Assembly: GCF_000092865.1 (NCBI RefSeq)
Contig: NC_014151.1
Coordinates: 3,658,001 to 3,722,000 of the forward strand
From: Cellulomonas flavigena DSM 20109
GTDB taxonomy: Bacteria; Actinomycetota; Actinomycetes; Actinomycetales; Cellulomonadaceae
DNA length: 64,000 bases
Direction: 5' to 3'
A program made the position numbers and the translations under genes. This document shows, in pieces, positions 11,101 to 18,690 of the stretch (positions within the stretch are counted from its first letter, which is position 1; each line of letters begins with the position of its first letter). The notes beneath the pieces were generated by a model that saw only the letters and a program-made list of their open reading frames with translations, was not told the origin of the DNA and did no database searches.

Positions 11101-12103
11101 CTCGGGCAGCAATCCGTGGGGTCTGCGATTCTCCACGATGTTCCACATGTCCAACGACTCGGGGTTATTCGAGACGGCCGACGACCTGCGCGCCCGGGGC
11201 GCCGAGTTCGACGGCTGGGCCTGGACACTCGGCACGCAACGGTGGCTGCCGCTCTACGAGGCCAAGATGCTCTCGCACTACGACCACCGCTACTCGACCT
11301 ACGCGAACGCCACCCAGGCGCAGCTCAACATGGGCACCCTCCCCCGCCTGACCGACGCCCAGCACGACGACCCGCACGTCGAGCCCCTCGCCCGCTACTG
11401 GGTCGCCGAGAAGGACGTCGAGACCGCCATCGCGGGTCGCTGGGACCGCGACTGGTTCCTCGGCTGGCGCGACATCGCGAGATCGAGCGACGCCCGCACC
11501 TTCGTCCCCAGCGTCCTGCCTAGATCGGCAGTGGGTGACAAGTTCCTTCTCGCATGGCCCTCAGGGCCCGCCCACTCGCTGCCATTGCAGGCAATATGGT
11601 CGAGCCACTGCTTCGACTACATCGCACGGCAAAAATTGAGCGGCACGGGCATGAAGTACTTCCTCACCAAACAGCTCGCCGCGCCACTCCCGGAAGATTT
11701 CGATCAAACACTACGCGGAGTAGCGGACCAACCACTCCTTAAGTGGATCACACCGCGAGTAGTTGCACTTTGCCATACCTCGAGCCACCTGGCGGCCTAC
11801 GCGAATGATTTCTCCGAATCGGTGTTCCCGTTCCGCTGGGTGCCTGGCCGCCGCGAGCAGCTTCGCGCCGAGCTCGACGCCGCGATGTTCCTCCTCTACG
11901 GCCTTGACCGGGGCGAGGTCGAGCACGTGATGGACTCGTTCTTCGTCGTCCGCAAGTACGAGGAACGCGACCACGGCGAGTTCCGCACCAAGCGCCTGAT
12001 CCTCGAGGCCTACGACGCGATGACCGCGGCCGCGCAAGCGGGCACCGTCTACGTCAGCCCCCTCGACCCGCCACCGGGTCACGGCCCCCGCCACGACGCA
12101 TGA
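8135..12103 (+). CDS. Eco57I/PglX-type class I N6-adenine DNA methyltransferase
   Basis: Protein of 1322 aa carrying a gamma-class N6-adenine methylase core. SAM motif I DPACGSGHFL is at residues ~499-508 and catalytic motif NPPW at ~770-773. The N-terminal third holds the helical region typical of type IIG/PglX proteins (LLNRSDDHLWAVVSNGR near residues 150-170). I see no convincing PD-(D/E)XK nuclease motif, so it is probably a methylase only. The C-terminal part should hold the target-recognition region; by eye, bases ~11560-11820 are visibly less GC-rich than the rest, with codons rare elsewhere here. This suggests exchange of the recognition segment. The role is probably self-marking of host DNA in the same operon, as with DrmMI or PglX. 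ATG 8135 follows CGGAGG; the end overlaps mcrB by 4 nt. Confidence 0.85.
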   Translation: MSRDLTAVRSVGALLPSDLLSRVAAGDPDLGGFSGRDYHLAAGESPREAANRAWAYLVGVWPSFQDALARLPEGDAAVGLTRERWLQVLFRELGYGRLQTTPAGGISVAGKAFPVSHAWGAVPIHLLGWGVDLDKRTKGVPGAAERAPHAMVQELLNRSDDHLWAVVSNGRVLRLLRDSTSLSTQSYVEFDLEAIFTGELFADFVVLFLLLHQSRVEVQSEGAPPSDCWLEKWRSTAIASGARALTLLSDGVQRAIADLGTGFLRAPQNTALRARLDDESLHLADYHQALLRLVYRLLFLFVAEDRQALHPADADPVARARYVEYFSTTRLRRLALRRRGTRHGDLWQAQRLVLRRLGQDDGCPELALPGLGGIFDDDGTELFTDAELPNDALLSAVRHLSTVRPKGQPLRTVDYKNLGAEELGSIYESLLELVPRYQRTEQTFSLENLAGNDRKTTGSYYTPSSLIDLVLDETLTPLLDEAERKPDPEAALLAMSVCDPACGSGHFLVAAARRIAERLAIVRSGEIDPTPTHLQDALYDVVGSCIYGVDLNPLAAELAKVSLWLESMRPGRPLSFLDAHIKVGNALLGTTPALLADGIPDDAYVALTGDDKPFTTALKKRNKAERESSGDGSLFDLGDVGTSTIDLRGRLSRAVAPAVGAPRLREVHAAQRAYSQFQASPELARERLHADAWCTAFVQTKRPGTTAITSATLDAVRDGTAPDDVVRTVQRLTAQFRFFHWHLEFPDVFDTSAPVGEHGWAGGFTVMVGNPPWERIKLQEQEFFAQRDALIAGAANSAARKKLIAALTADNPGLADEWAAASRAAEAASHYLRKSGRYPLCGVGDVNTYSVFAELFRSSIAHHGRMGIITPTGLATDATTAAFFADTVSSGRLAAFYDFENEAKIFENVHHAFRFAVACLTGGVRADQARLSFLTRHVADAVSTRFGLDPDEILALNPNTGTLPMFRSRRDAEITLGIYRRHPVLVNDASGSNPWGLRFSTMFHMSNDSGLFETADDLRARGAEFDGWAWTLGTQRWLPLYEAKMLSHYDHRYSTYANATQAQLNMGTLPRLTDAQHDDPHVEPLARYWVAEKDVETAIAGRWDRDWFLGWRDIARSSDARTFVPSVLPRSAVGDKFLLAWPSGPAHSLPLQAIWSSHCFDYIARQKLSGTGMKYFLTKQLAAPLPEDFDQTLRGVADQPLLKWITPRVVALCHTSSHLAAYANDFSESVFPFRWVPGRREQLRAELDAAMFLLYGLDRGEVEHVMDSFFVVRKYEERDHGEFRTKRLILEAYDAMTAAAQAGTVYVSPLDPPPGHGPRHDA

Positions 12104-14289
12104 GTACCGACGAAGGGACGTCCCCGGTGACTGTCGACCGTGCACCCGATGGATCCATCCGCCGGCCGCTCCTGCTGGGCGCGACGTTCCGCATCCTCGC
12201 GGCAGCGCAACGCCCGATGGCTCCGGCCGAGGTGCTGCGGCTGGTGTCCGAGCAGGTGTCGCCCACCGCGATCGAGCTGTCGACGAACAACAGCGGGTTC
12301 CGCCGCATGGAGACGTTCATCCGCTTCGCGTCGAGCTGGGCCCGCGTGGTCGGCTGGCTCTCGAAGGCGGACGGCTGGTCGCTGACGGACGCGGGCCGCG
12401 CCGCGATGGACGCTGCCGCCTCCGACACGGACCTGTACTCGACCCTCACCCGGCAGTACCAGGCCGTCGTGCGGCGCCGAAAGCGCGAGGGCCCGACGGC
12501 GGCCACCGACGACCTCCTGCGCGCCGCGCTCGACGTCATCGAGCCGGGCATGTGGACGTCGCTGACGGACCTGGCGCAGTTCACGGGGCGCACGTTTCAG
12601 AACGTCTCCGGCGCCGTCACCGGGACGCCGCATCCAGCGGCTCACCGGGTACTCACCGCGGAGGGCTCCGTGCCGACCGACTTCCGCTGGGCGGACACGA
12701 GCCGCACCGACGACCCCGCCGACGTCCTGCGTGGCGAGGGCGTGGAGCTCGACGAGAACGGCCGCGCCAGCCAGGCAACACGCCTCACGTCCTACGACCT
12801 GCGCGAGCTCCTGGCGGAGACCACGTCGCCGAGCACCCGCCGTGCGTGGCTCGTCCGCGGCAACAACGTCAACGGCAAGAACCTCGTGCCGACGTGGCTC
12901 ACCCGGGGGTCCGTGTCGGTCGCGGCGAGCCAGATCCGCTCGCTCGACCTGCCGCTGACCCGAGCCGAGATCGTCGCGGTCGTCGAGGAGGACTACGCCC
13001 AGAAGTCCTACAACACCCGCAACGAGAAGGTCACCGAGCTCGACCTGTTCATCAACCGCATCCAGGTGGGCGACCTGGTGCTCGTCAACGACGGCGGCAG
13101 CTTCTACCTCGGTGACGTCACCGGCGAGGTCACGTCGGTGCGCTCGTCGGACGACCGGTCCAACCTGCGCCGCGACGTCACCTGGCGCAACGCCGACCAA
13201 CCTGTCGACCTCACCGACCTGCCGGCCGCCCTCAAGCCCAAGCTGTCGAGCCAGCACACGGTCATCGACCTCACGAGCGAGCTCGCGGCGCTGGCGGGTC
13301 TGGTCGCCACGGGCGTCGAGGAGGAGACCAAGGCGGCGAAGACCGCGCCGACCGAGCTCGTGCTGCGGCCCGCGACCGACGACCTGGCCGACCGGCTGCT
13401 CGTCGACCGGGCGTGGGTGCAGTCCTGCATCGAGCTGCTCCGCGACCGCCGCCAGATCGTCTTCTACGGCCCGCCGGGCACCGGCAAGACCTACCTCGCG
13501 CAGGAGATCGCGCACCACCTCACCGACGAGTCCGCCGTCAAGCTCGTGCAGTTCCACCCTGCGTACTCGTACGAGGACTTCTTCGAGGGCTACCGCCCGG
13601 TCGCGCCCAAGGACGGCTCTGCCACCGTCGGCTTCGCGCTCACCCCGGGGCCGTTCCGCCGCCTGGTCGACGCCGCGCGGGAGAACCCGTCGACGCCGTA
13701 CGTGCTGATCATCGACGAAATCAACAGGGCCAACCTCGCCAAGGTCTTCGGCGAGCTCTACTTTCTGCTCGAGTACCGCGACCGCGCCATCGACCTGCTG
13801 TACAGCACGGGCGACGAGGCCGGGTTCACGATGCCGTCGAACGTCTTCCTCATCGGCACCATGAACACCGCCGACCGGTCGATCGCCCTCGTGGACGCCG
13901 CAATGCGCCGGCGGTTCGCGTTCAAGGCGCTGCACCCCAGCGTCGAGCCCACGCGCAGCATGCTGCGCCGCTGGCTCGACCGGAAGGGCCTCCCGGCCAC
14001 CACCGCCGACGTGCTCGACCACCTCAACGCGCTCATCACCGACGAGGACTTCCGCATCGGCCCGTCGTACTTCATGCGTGACGACGTGCACCGCGACGGC
14101 GGCCTGGAGACCGCGTGGGAGACGGCGATCCTGCCTCTGCTGGAGGAGCACCACTTCGGTGAAGGGTTCGACGTCACCAGCCGGTACTCGCTGTCGAAAA
14201 TCACCGCTCGGGTCGCCCGCGCCGCAGTCCCACCCGAGACCCCCGATCCGGTACAGGCAGCGGACGAGGCCGCCGACCCGGTGCCGTGA
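12100..14289 (+). CDS. mcrB: McrB-like AAA+ GTPase with three N-terminal reader-type domains
   Basis: Motor of a McrBC-type modification-dependent restriction complex, 729 aa. The AAA+ module is C-terminal: Walker A GPPGTGKT at ~457, Walker B IDEIN at ~538-542 and the McrB signature MNTADRS at ~588. The N-terminal half is unusual. Residues ~17-130 look like a winged-helix domain. Residues ~145-240 resemble the MGMT/alkyltransferase-like DNA-binding domain (PGMWTSLTDLA, then AHRVLTAEG). Residues ~248-375 resemble an EVE/PUA-type modified-base reader (AWLVRGNNVNGKNLVPTW, then VGDLVLVNDGGSFYLGDV). Base-modification sensing by these domains is inference. It overlaps both the methylase and mcrC genes by 4 nt. 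Confidence 0.88.
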   Translation: MSTDEGTSPVTVDRAPDGSIRRPLLLGATFRILAAAQRPMAPAEVLRLVSEQVSPTAIELSTNNSGFRRMETFIRFASSWARVVGWLSKADGWSLTDAGRAAMDAAASDTDLYSTLTRQYQAVVRRRKREGPTAATDDLLRAALDVIEPGMWTSLTDLAQFTGRTFQNVSGAVTGTPHPAAHRVLTAEGSVPTDFRWADTSRTDDPADVLRGEGVELDENGRASQATRLTSYDLRELLAETTSPSTRRAWLVRGNNVNGKNLVPTWLTRGSVSVAASQIRSLDLPLTRAEIVAVVEEDYAQKSYNTRNEKVTELDLFINRIQVGDLVLVNDGGSFYLGDVTGEVTSVRSSDDRSNLRRDVTWRNADQPVDLTDLPAALKPKLSSQHTVIDLTSELAALAGLVATGVEEETKAAKTAPTELVLRPATDDLADRLLVDRAWVQSCIELLRDRRQIVFYGPPGTGKTYLAQEIAHHLTDESAVKLVQFHPAYSYEDFFEGYRPVAPKDGSATVGFALTPGPFRRLVDAARENPSTPYVLIIDEINRANLAKVFGELYFLLEYRDRAIDLLYSTGDEAGFTMPSNVFLIGTMNTADRSIALVDAAMRRRFAFKALHPSVEPTRSMLRRWLDRKGLPATTADVLDHLNALITDEDFRIGPSYFMRDDVHRDGGLETAWETAILPLLEEHHFGEGFDVTSRYSLSKITARVARAAVPPETPDPVQAADEAADPVP

Positions 14290-15482
14290 CCAGGCTCGAA
14301 CTGCGCGAAGGCGGTGACCCCGTCGAGGTGGCCCTCGACGAGCGGTCGGGACTCGCGCTGCGTGCCAGCGGTCTCGTCACCGCGGCGCCTGCCGTCGCCG
14401 CAGGGTGGTGGACCGTCGGCCCCACGACCAAGGTCGGCGTCGCCCGGGTGGGCGACGTCGAGATCGTCGTGCGCCCCAAGGTCGACATCCGACGGCTCAT
14501 GTTCCTCGTCGGGTACGCACGCGACGGGTCGCTGTGGCGCGAGGAGGACGTCCCGCTCGACGAGCACACCGACCTGCTGACCGCGATCGCGTGGGCCTTC
14601 GCCCGCCAGGCCGAACGTGCCACGGCCCAGGGCCTGCTGCAGGGCTACCGCGTCGAGGAGCGCTCATCGCCCGTGCTCCGCGGCCGCATCCGCACCACCG
14701 ACCAGCTGACCCGCCACCACGGCCTGCCGCTGCCGCTGGAAATCCGCTACGACGAGTTCGACGTCGACATCCCCGAGAACCAGATCCTGCGCGCGGCAAC
14801 CCACCGCCTGCTCCGGCTGGAGCACCTCCCGCACGACGTCCGCCCACGGCTACGCCGGCTCTCGCGCGCACTGGCCGACGTCAGCCCGCTCCCCAGCGGC
14901 GGCACCGTCCCGCGCTGGTCACGCTCGCGACTCAACACCCGCTACCACGTCGCGCTCGGACTCGGTGAGCTCGTCCTGCGTGGCAGCTCCGTCGAGCAGG
15001 ACGCCGGTCTGGTGCGCATCGACGGGTTCATGCTTGACATGGCCAAGCTGTTCGAAGACTTCCTCGCCGAGGCCCTCGGGGGTGCGCTCCAAGCGCGCGG
15101 CGGCGTATGCCGTCCGCAGGACAGGTGGCACCTCGACGAGGGGGCGTCCATCGACATGAAGCCCGACCTGGTCTGGTACGGCACCGGGTCGACGCGTCCC
15201 ACGGCCGTCATCGACGCCAAGTACAAGGCCGAGAAGCCGAGCGGATACCCGAACGCGGACCTGTACCAGATGCTCGCGTACTGCACAGTCGGTGGCCTCG
15301 CACGCGGTCACCTGGTGTACGCACGAGGCAACGAGCCGCAGGCGCACCATCGCATCGCCGGCACCTCCATCTCGGTGCACCAGCACGCCCTCGACCTGGA
15401 CACGCCGCCTCGCGAGCTCCTGCGTCAGGTCGGCGCACTCGCGGCCCACATCGTCCACCTCGCACCACGCCAGGGGGCGTAG
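14286..15482 (+). CDS. mcrC: McrC-like endonuclease subunit
   Basis: Nuclease partner of McrB, 398 aa, GTG start overlapping the mcrB stop by 4 nt. The N-terminal region is a beta-rich McrC domain that should contact the McrB hexamer. The C-terminal half has the family helix MLDMAKLFEDFLAEAL and a PD-(D/E)XK site: D294 in MKPDLVW and D310-A-K312 in VIDAKYK. With McrB it should cleave DNA carrying modified bases. The operon also encodes an adenine methylase, so the McrBC specificity must either ignore that mark or be controlled by it. The stop shares its last base with the GTG start of the membrane protein gene. Confidence 0.9.
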   Translation: MTRLELREGGDPVEVALDERSGLALRASGLVTAAPAVAAGWWTVGPTTKVGVARVGDVEIVVRPKVDIRRLMFLVGYARDGSLWREEDVPLDEHTDLLTAIAWAFARQAERATAQGLLQGYRVEERSSPVLRGRIRTTDQLTRHHGLPLPLEIRYDEFDVDIPENQILRAATHRLLRLEHLPHDVRPRLRRLSRALADVSPLPSGGTVPRWSRSRLNTRYHVALGLGELVLRGSSVEQDAGLVRIDGFMLDMAKLFEDFLAEALGGALQARGGVCRPQDRWHLDEGASIDMKPDLVWYGTGSTRPTAVIDAKYKAEKPSGYPNADLYQMLAYCTVGGLARGHLVYARGNEPQAHHRIAGTSISVHQHALDLDTPPRELLRQVGALAAHIVHLAPRQGA

Positions 15483-16618
15483 TGGCTCGTGACCGCTCGT
15501 CCGCCTTCGACGACCCTGCGCAGCGCGTTCGCGATGCTCGGCGTGCGTTCGCCGTATCGATCGCGACGACCACCGGGCTGTCGATACTCCTCACGCTCGG
15601 TGTCGCGATGCTGATCGCCACGGTCCCCTCGCTCGGCGGCGGCACCCCGTGGACTGATGCGCTCCCGCGGCTGAGCCTGAACGAGGCGCTCACACTCATC
15701 ACGGTGTTCCTGGTCGTCTACGGCCTCGGTGTCGTGCGAGAGCCTGAGCGTGTCCGACAGAGCAGCACCGACGACACGGCAGCCTCGATGGCAGGGCAAC
15801 AGCTACGCGAGATTGCCGTCATCGCAGGGTGGGCTGGAACGACCATCGCGCTATGGGCGGCCGTCGACGCCCAGGCGGAGTGGCAGGCCGCAGGTCACAC
15901 GGCGGGCGAGTCGGCAGGGCGCCTCGTCGCGGCACTGATGGCCGGCGCACTGATGGCGTCGTTGGCCGCCCTCGTACCGATCCGGTACCCACCTCACATT
16001 CAGGCGCTCGTCGACGAGGGCCGGCGTGCCAACGAGAAGCGCATCCTGGAGCAGCTGCACGCGTGGGGCCTCTCAAGCGAGCAGGTCACCGCCGTACGCG
16101 GAAGCACTCGGGCGAGAGCCTCCAGATTGGTGCTCCCGACGGTGGGACAGACCTTCGCACCGTGCGCACTGGTCATCGGATCCATAGCGCTAAGTCACCC
16201 AGAGCGCGCTGCCAGGCTCGTCGGCCTGGGCCTGGCGGCTTACGTGTTCACCCTCATTGGTGCGGTCACCCTGATCGCACCGGTGGCGTTCTTCCGAGGT
16301 GTCCCGCGAGCACCGATCCTGGGGGCTGCTTCCGTCGTCTACCTGCTCCTGTGGCTGCTCCTGTACCTCGGGTTCGTCTTCTCCAGATGGGGGCAGCCTG
16401 TCGACTTGGCATTGTTGTGCGCCCCCCTCCTCGTTGTGGGGCTGCGGCTCGGCGGCAGCCTGATCGTTCGGCGATCGGGGCCCGCTATCGTTCGCGGCCC
16501 CTGGTCTGTCGTCGACCGCCGCTGGTGGGTGGCGGCGTACCTCGAAACGTCACAGGCCGCGCGCGTTGCCGCTGCCACGACGCCCGCCGAGTCAGAACTC
16601 CACCGCGGATACATGTGA
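15482..16618 (+). CDS. Multi-pass membrane protein ending the helicase-methylase-McrBC operon
   Basis: Unrecognised integral membrane protein, 378 aa from the GTG at 15482, whose first base is the last base of the mcrC stop. About eight hydrophobic segments are visible, near residues 24-48, 65-84, 107-127, 143-163, 222-237, 245-270, 277-298 and 306-325. A soluble charged stretch lies between the fourth and fifth (PPHIQALVDEGRRANEKRILEQL). There is no signal peptide cleavage site and no known enzyme motif. The one-base overlap ties it to mcrBC translation, so it may be a membrane effector or anchor of the defence complex. That role is inference from position only. It is followed by a 102-nt gap before the next gene. 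Confidence 0.7.
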   Translation: MARDRSSAFDDPAQRVRDARRAFAVSIATTTGLSILLTLGVAMLIATVPSLGGGTPWTDALPRLSLNEALTLITVFLVVYGLGVVREPERVRQSSTDDTAASMAGQQLREIAVIAGWAGTTIALWAAVDAQAEWQAAGHTAGESAGRLVAALMAGALMASLAALVPIRYPPHIQALVDEGRRANEKRILEQLHAWGLSSEQVTAVRGSTRARASRLVLPTVGQTFAPCALVIGSIALSHPERAARLVGLGLAAYVFTLIGAVTLIAPVAFFRGVPRAPILGAASVVYLLLWLLLYLGFVFSRWGQPVDLALLCAPLLVVGLRLGGSLIVRRSGPAIVRGPWSVVDRRWWVAAYLETSQAARVAAATTPAESELHRGYM

Positions 16619-16720
16619 CGGCATCGACCAAACCGACACCGAGGCGCAGTCAGGGCCGCTTTCTCGTCATCTTGCGACGAGAGCCGCCGTCTGAGCGCGC
16701 CACTGCTGTAGCCTGCTTCC

Positions 16721-18007
16721 ATGCTCGTTCGTCTCGAGGTCGAGAACTTCCGCTCGGTGGCTGACCCCGTCACGCTCTCGATGGTGGCGATCGACCGCGA
16801 CCGTGAGGCCGCGCGTGAGCAGCAGCCACTGGGTGAGCACCTGCTGACGGTCGCCGGCGTCTACGGACCGAACGCTTCCGGCAAGTCGAACGTCCTCGCA
16901 GCACTCGGGTGGCTCCAAGGTGCCGTCCGCGACTCGTTGCGCTCCTGGGAGGACGAGATCCCCGTCGAGCCGTTCGCGTTCGGCACGTGGGCGACGCGGC
17001 CCAGCAGGTTCGTCGTCGAGGCCACGGTCGACGGCGTCCGCGTCGACTACGAGCTCGAGGTCACGCGCGACCGCGTGCTGTACGAGGCGCTCTTCGAGTA
17101 CCCGGAGCGTCGACGTCGCAAGGTCTTCGAGCGCGACGGCGATGAGCTGACGATCGCCCGCGGCCTCGGCGCGCTCACGGGGGCCCGCGGCCTCCTGACC
17201 CCTCGCACGCTGGCACTGTCGGCCATGCGCCGGTTCGACGACGGACGGGTTGGTGCGTTCGCGTCACGAGTGCTGCGGATGCAGACGTTCGGCGTGAACG
17301 GCCGGCGGCTCGGCACGGGGCGGCTGGGTGCGTGGGCGGACGCCTGGGCGTCACCGACAGCCAAGCTCTTCGGCGACGAGGCTGCCCAACCGACCCTGTT
17401 CGACGGGCCGGACGTCGACTCCCCTCTCGTCGCCCCCCGGGACCGCGCGCTGGCACTCCTGCGACTCGCCGACCTGGGGATCGAGGACGTCACGTTCGTC
17501 GACGAGCCGGTCGTCGCGGCGGACGGCAGCACACGCATCCGACGCCGACCCCAGCTCGTCCACCGCGCGGGCGACTCGCGCGTCTCGTTCGAGCTGCGAG
17601 CCGAGTCCGAGGGAACCCGCACCTGGTTCGGCCTGATCGGGCCCGTGCTGTCAGCCCTCGACCGCGGAAGTCTCGTGGTCGTCGACGAACTCGACGCCAG
17701 TCTGCATCCTGCTCTCTCGGTCGAGCTGCTGCGGCTGTTCCGTGACCGGTCGACGAACCCGCGCAACGCGCAGCTCGTGTTCACGTCGCACGACGCCGCG
17801 CTCCTCAACCACCTCAACCGTGACGAGGTCTGGCTCACCGAGAAGTCCGACGACGGGTCGACCCACCTGGGCGCGCTCTCCGACTTCGCCGGGGAGCGCG
17901 TTCGCCGATCACAGAACCTCGAGAGCGCCTATCTCCACGGACGATTCGGCGCACTTCCGGACGTGGATCGAGCGGGACTGCTGCAGGCGCTCGGCCTGAT
18001 CGGCTGA
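16721..18007 (+). CDS. RloA-like AAA ATPase (AbiLi type)
   Basis: ATPase of the AAA15/AAA_21 (ABC-ATPase-like) group, 428 aa, a family found in abortive-infection modules with RloB. The N-terminus MLVRLEVENFRSV is the classic start of RecF/SMC-like ATPases. Walker A GPNASGKS is at 49-56, Walker B VVVDELDASLHP with D322-E323 near the C-terminus, followed by the H-loop-like segment TSHDAALLN. The partner gene starts 2 nt after the stop. RloA/RloB pairs occur in defence islands and correspond to the AbiL abortive-infection system. The ATPase is presumed to sense infection or regulate RloB; the mechanism is not visible here. Confidence 0.82.
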   Translation: MLVRLEVENFRSVADPVTLSMVAIDRDREAAREQQPLGEHLLTVAGVYGPNASGKSNVLAALGWLQGAVRDSLRSWEDEIPVEPFAFGTWATRPSRFVVEATVDGVRVDYELEVTRDRVLYEALFEYPERRRRKVFERDGDELTIARGLGALTGARGLLTPRTLALSAMRRFDDGRVGAFASRVLRMQTFGVNGRRLGTGRLGAWADAWASPTAKLFGDEAAQPTLFDGPDVDSPLVAPRDRALALLRLADLGIEDVTFVDEPVVAADGSTRIRRRPQLVHRAGDSRVSFELRAESEGTRTWFGLIGPVLSALDRGSLVVVDELDASLHPALSVELLRLFRDRSTNPRNAQLVFTSHDAALLNHLNRDEVWLTEKSDDGSTHLGALSDFAGERVRRSQNLESAYLHGRFGALPDVDRAGLLQALGLIG

Positions 18008-18009
18008 AC

Positions 18010-18657
18010 GTGGCACGCCGAGACCGCACCCGCCCGCAGCTGCGCCGGACGAGCGGGACGCGCGCCGAGCTGCGCACGGTTGTCGTCTGCTGCGAGGGCA
18101 GCGTGACCGAGCCCGAGTACCTCCGGGCGTTCAAGCGCCTACCCGCCGTACGGCGGCAGACCACTGTCCGCATCGAGATCGCCCCTGACGCCGCAGTCCC
18201 GTACCCGCTGGTCGAGGCTGCCGCGGCCCGAGCACAAGATCCCGAGCTCGACGAGGTGTGGTGCTTCATCGATGTCGAGGCGCCCACACCGCACCCTCGT
18301 CTCGCCGAGGCGGTCGAGCTCGCTCGACAGGCTGGTGTGCGCCTGGCGATCTCCAACCCGTGCTTCGAGCTCTGGCTCGTTCTGCACGAGCGCGACTGGA
18401 ACCGGCCTGCGACGTCAACCCACGAGATGCAGGCCAGAGCCCAGTCGCTGCCTGGGGTCTCCCGGAAGCACGTTGACGTCACGCTTCTCGCGTCACGACA
18501 CGAAGCAGTCCGCCGGGCGCGAGCTCTGGCTGCTCGGCACGCGGATGACGGCGCGCGGCTCCCGCACGACAATCCTTCCTCGAGCGTGTACACGTTCATC
18601 GAGACGTTCGATCCTGAGCATCGCGAGTTGCGAGCACTGCACGATCGATCCGGATAG
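18010..18657 (+). CDS. rloB: RloB-family protein (AbiLii type)
   Basis: Protein of 215 aa with the RloB family hallmarks: CCEGSVTEPEY at residues ~27-36 (TOPRIM-like acidic motif), acidic FIDVEAP near 90, and SNPCFELWLVLHERD from residue 115. The TOPRIM-like fold suggests a metal-dependent nuclease or nucleotidyl-cleaving activity and is the likely toxic component of the RloA/RloB (AbiL-like) pair. GTG start at 18010, 2 nt behind the ATPase stop. The gene faces a convergent operon whose last stop is 33 nt away. Confidence 0.82.
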   Translation: MARRDRTRPQLRRTSGTRAELRTVVVCCEGSVTEPEYLRAFKRLPAVRRQTTVRIEIAPDAAVPYPLVEAAAARAQDPELDEVWCFIDVEAPTPHPRLAEAVELARQAGVRLAISNPCFELWLVLHERDWNRPATSTHEMQARAQSLPGVSRKHVDVTLLASRHEAVRRARALAARHADDGARLPHDNPSSSVYTFIETFDPEHRELRALHDRSG

Positions 18658-18690
18658 AAGTGAGCTTCATCGTCGGGCTCCCGGGGGGCG

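Noticed and set aside
30..16618. Calling the operon a standard DISARM, BREX or Druantia system
   Set aside because: DrmB/DrmC, PglZ/BrxC and DruH are absent, and McrBC with a membrane gene is present; no named type fits the visible gene set.
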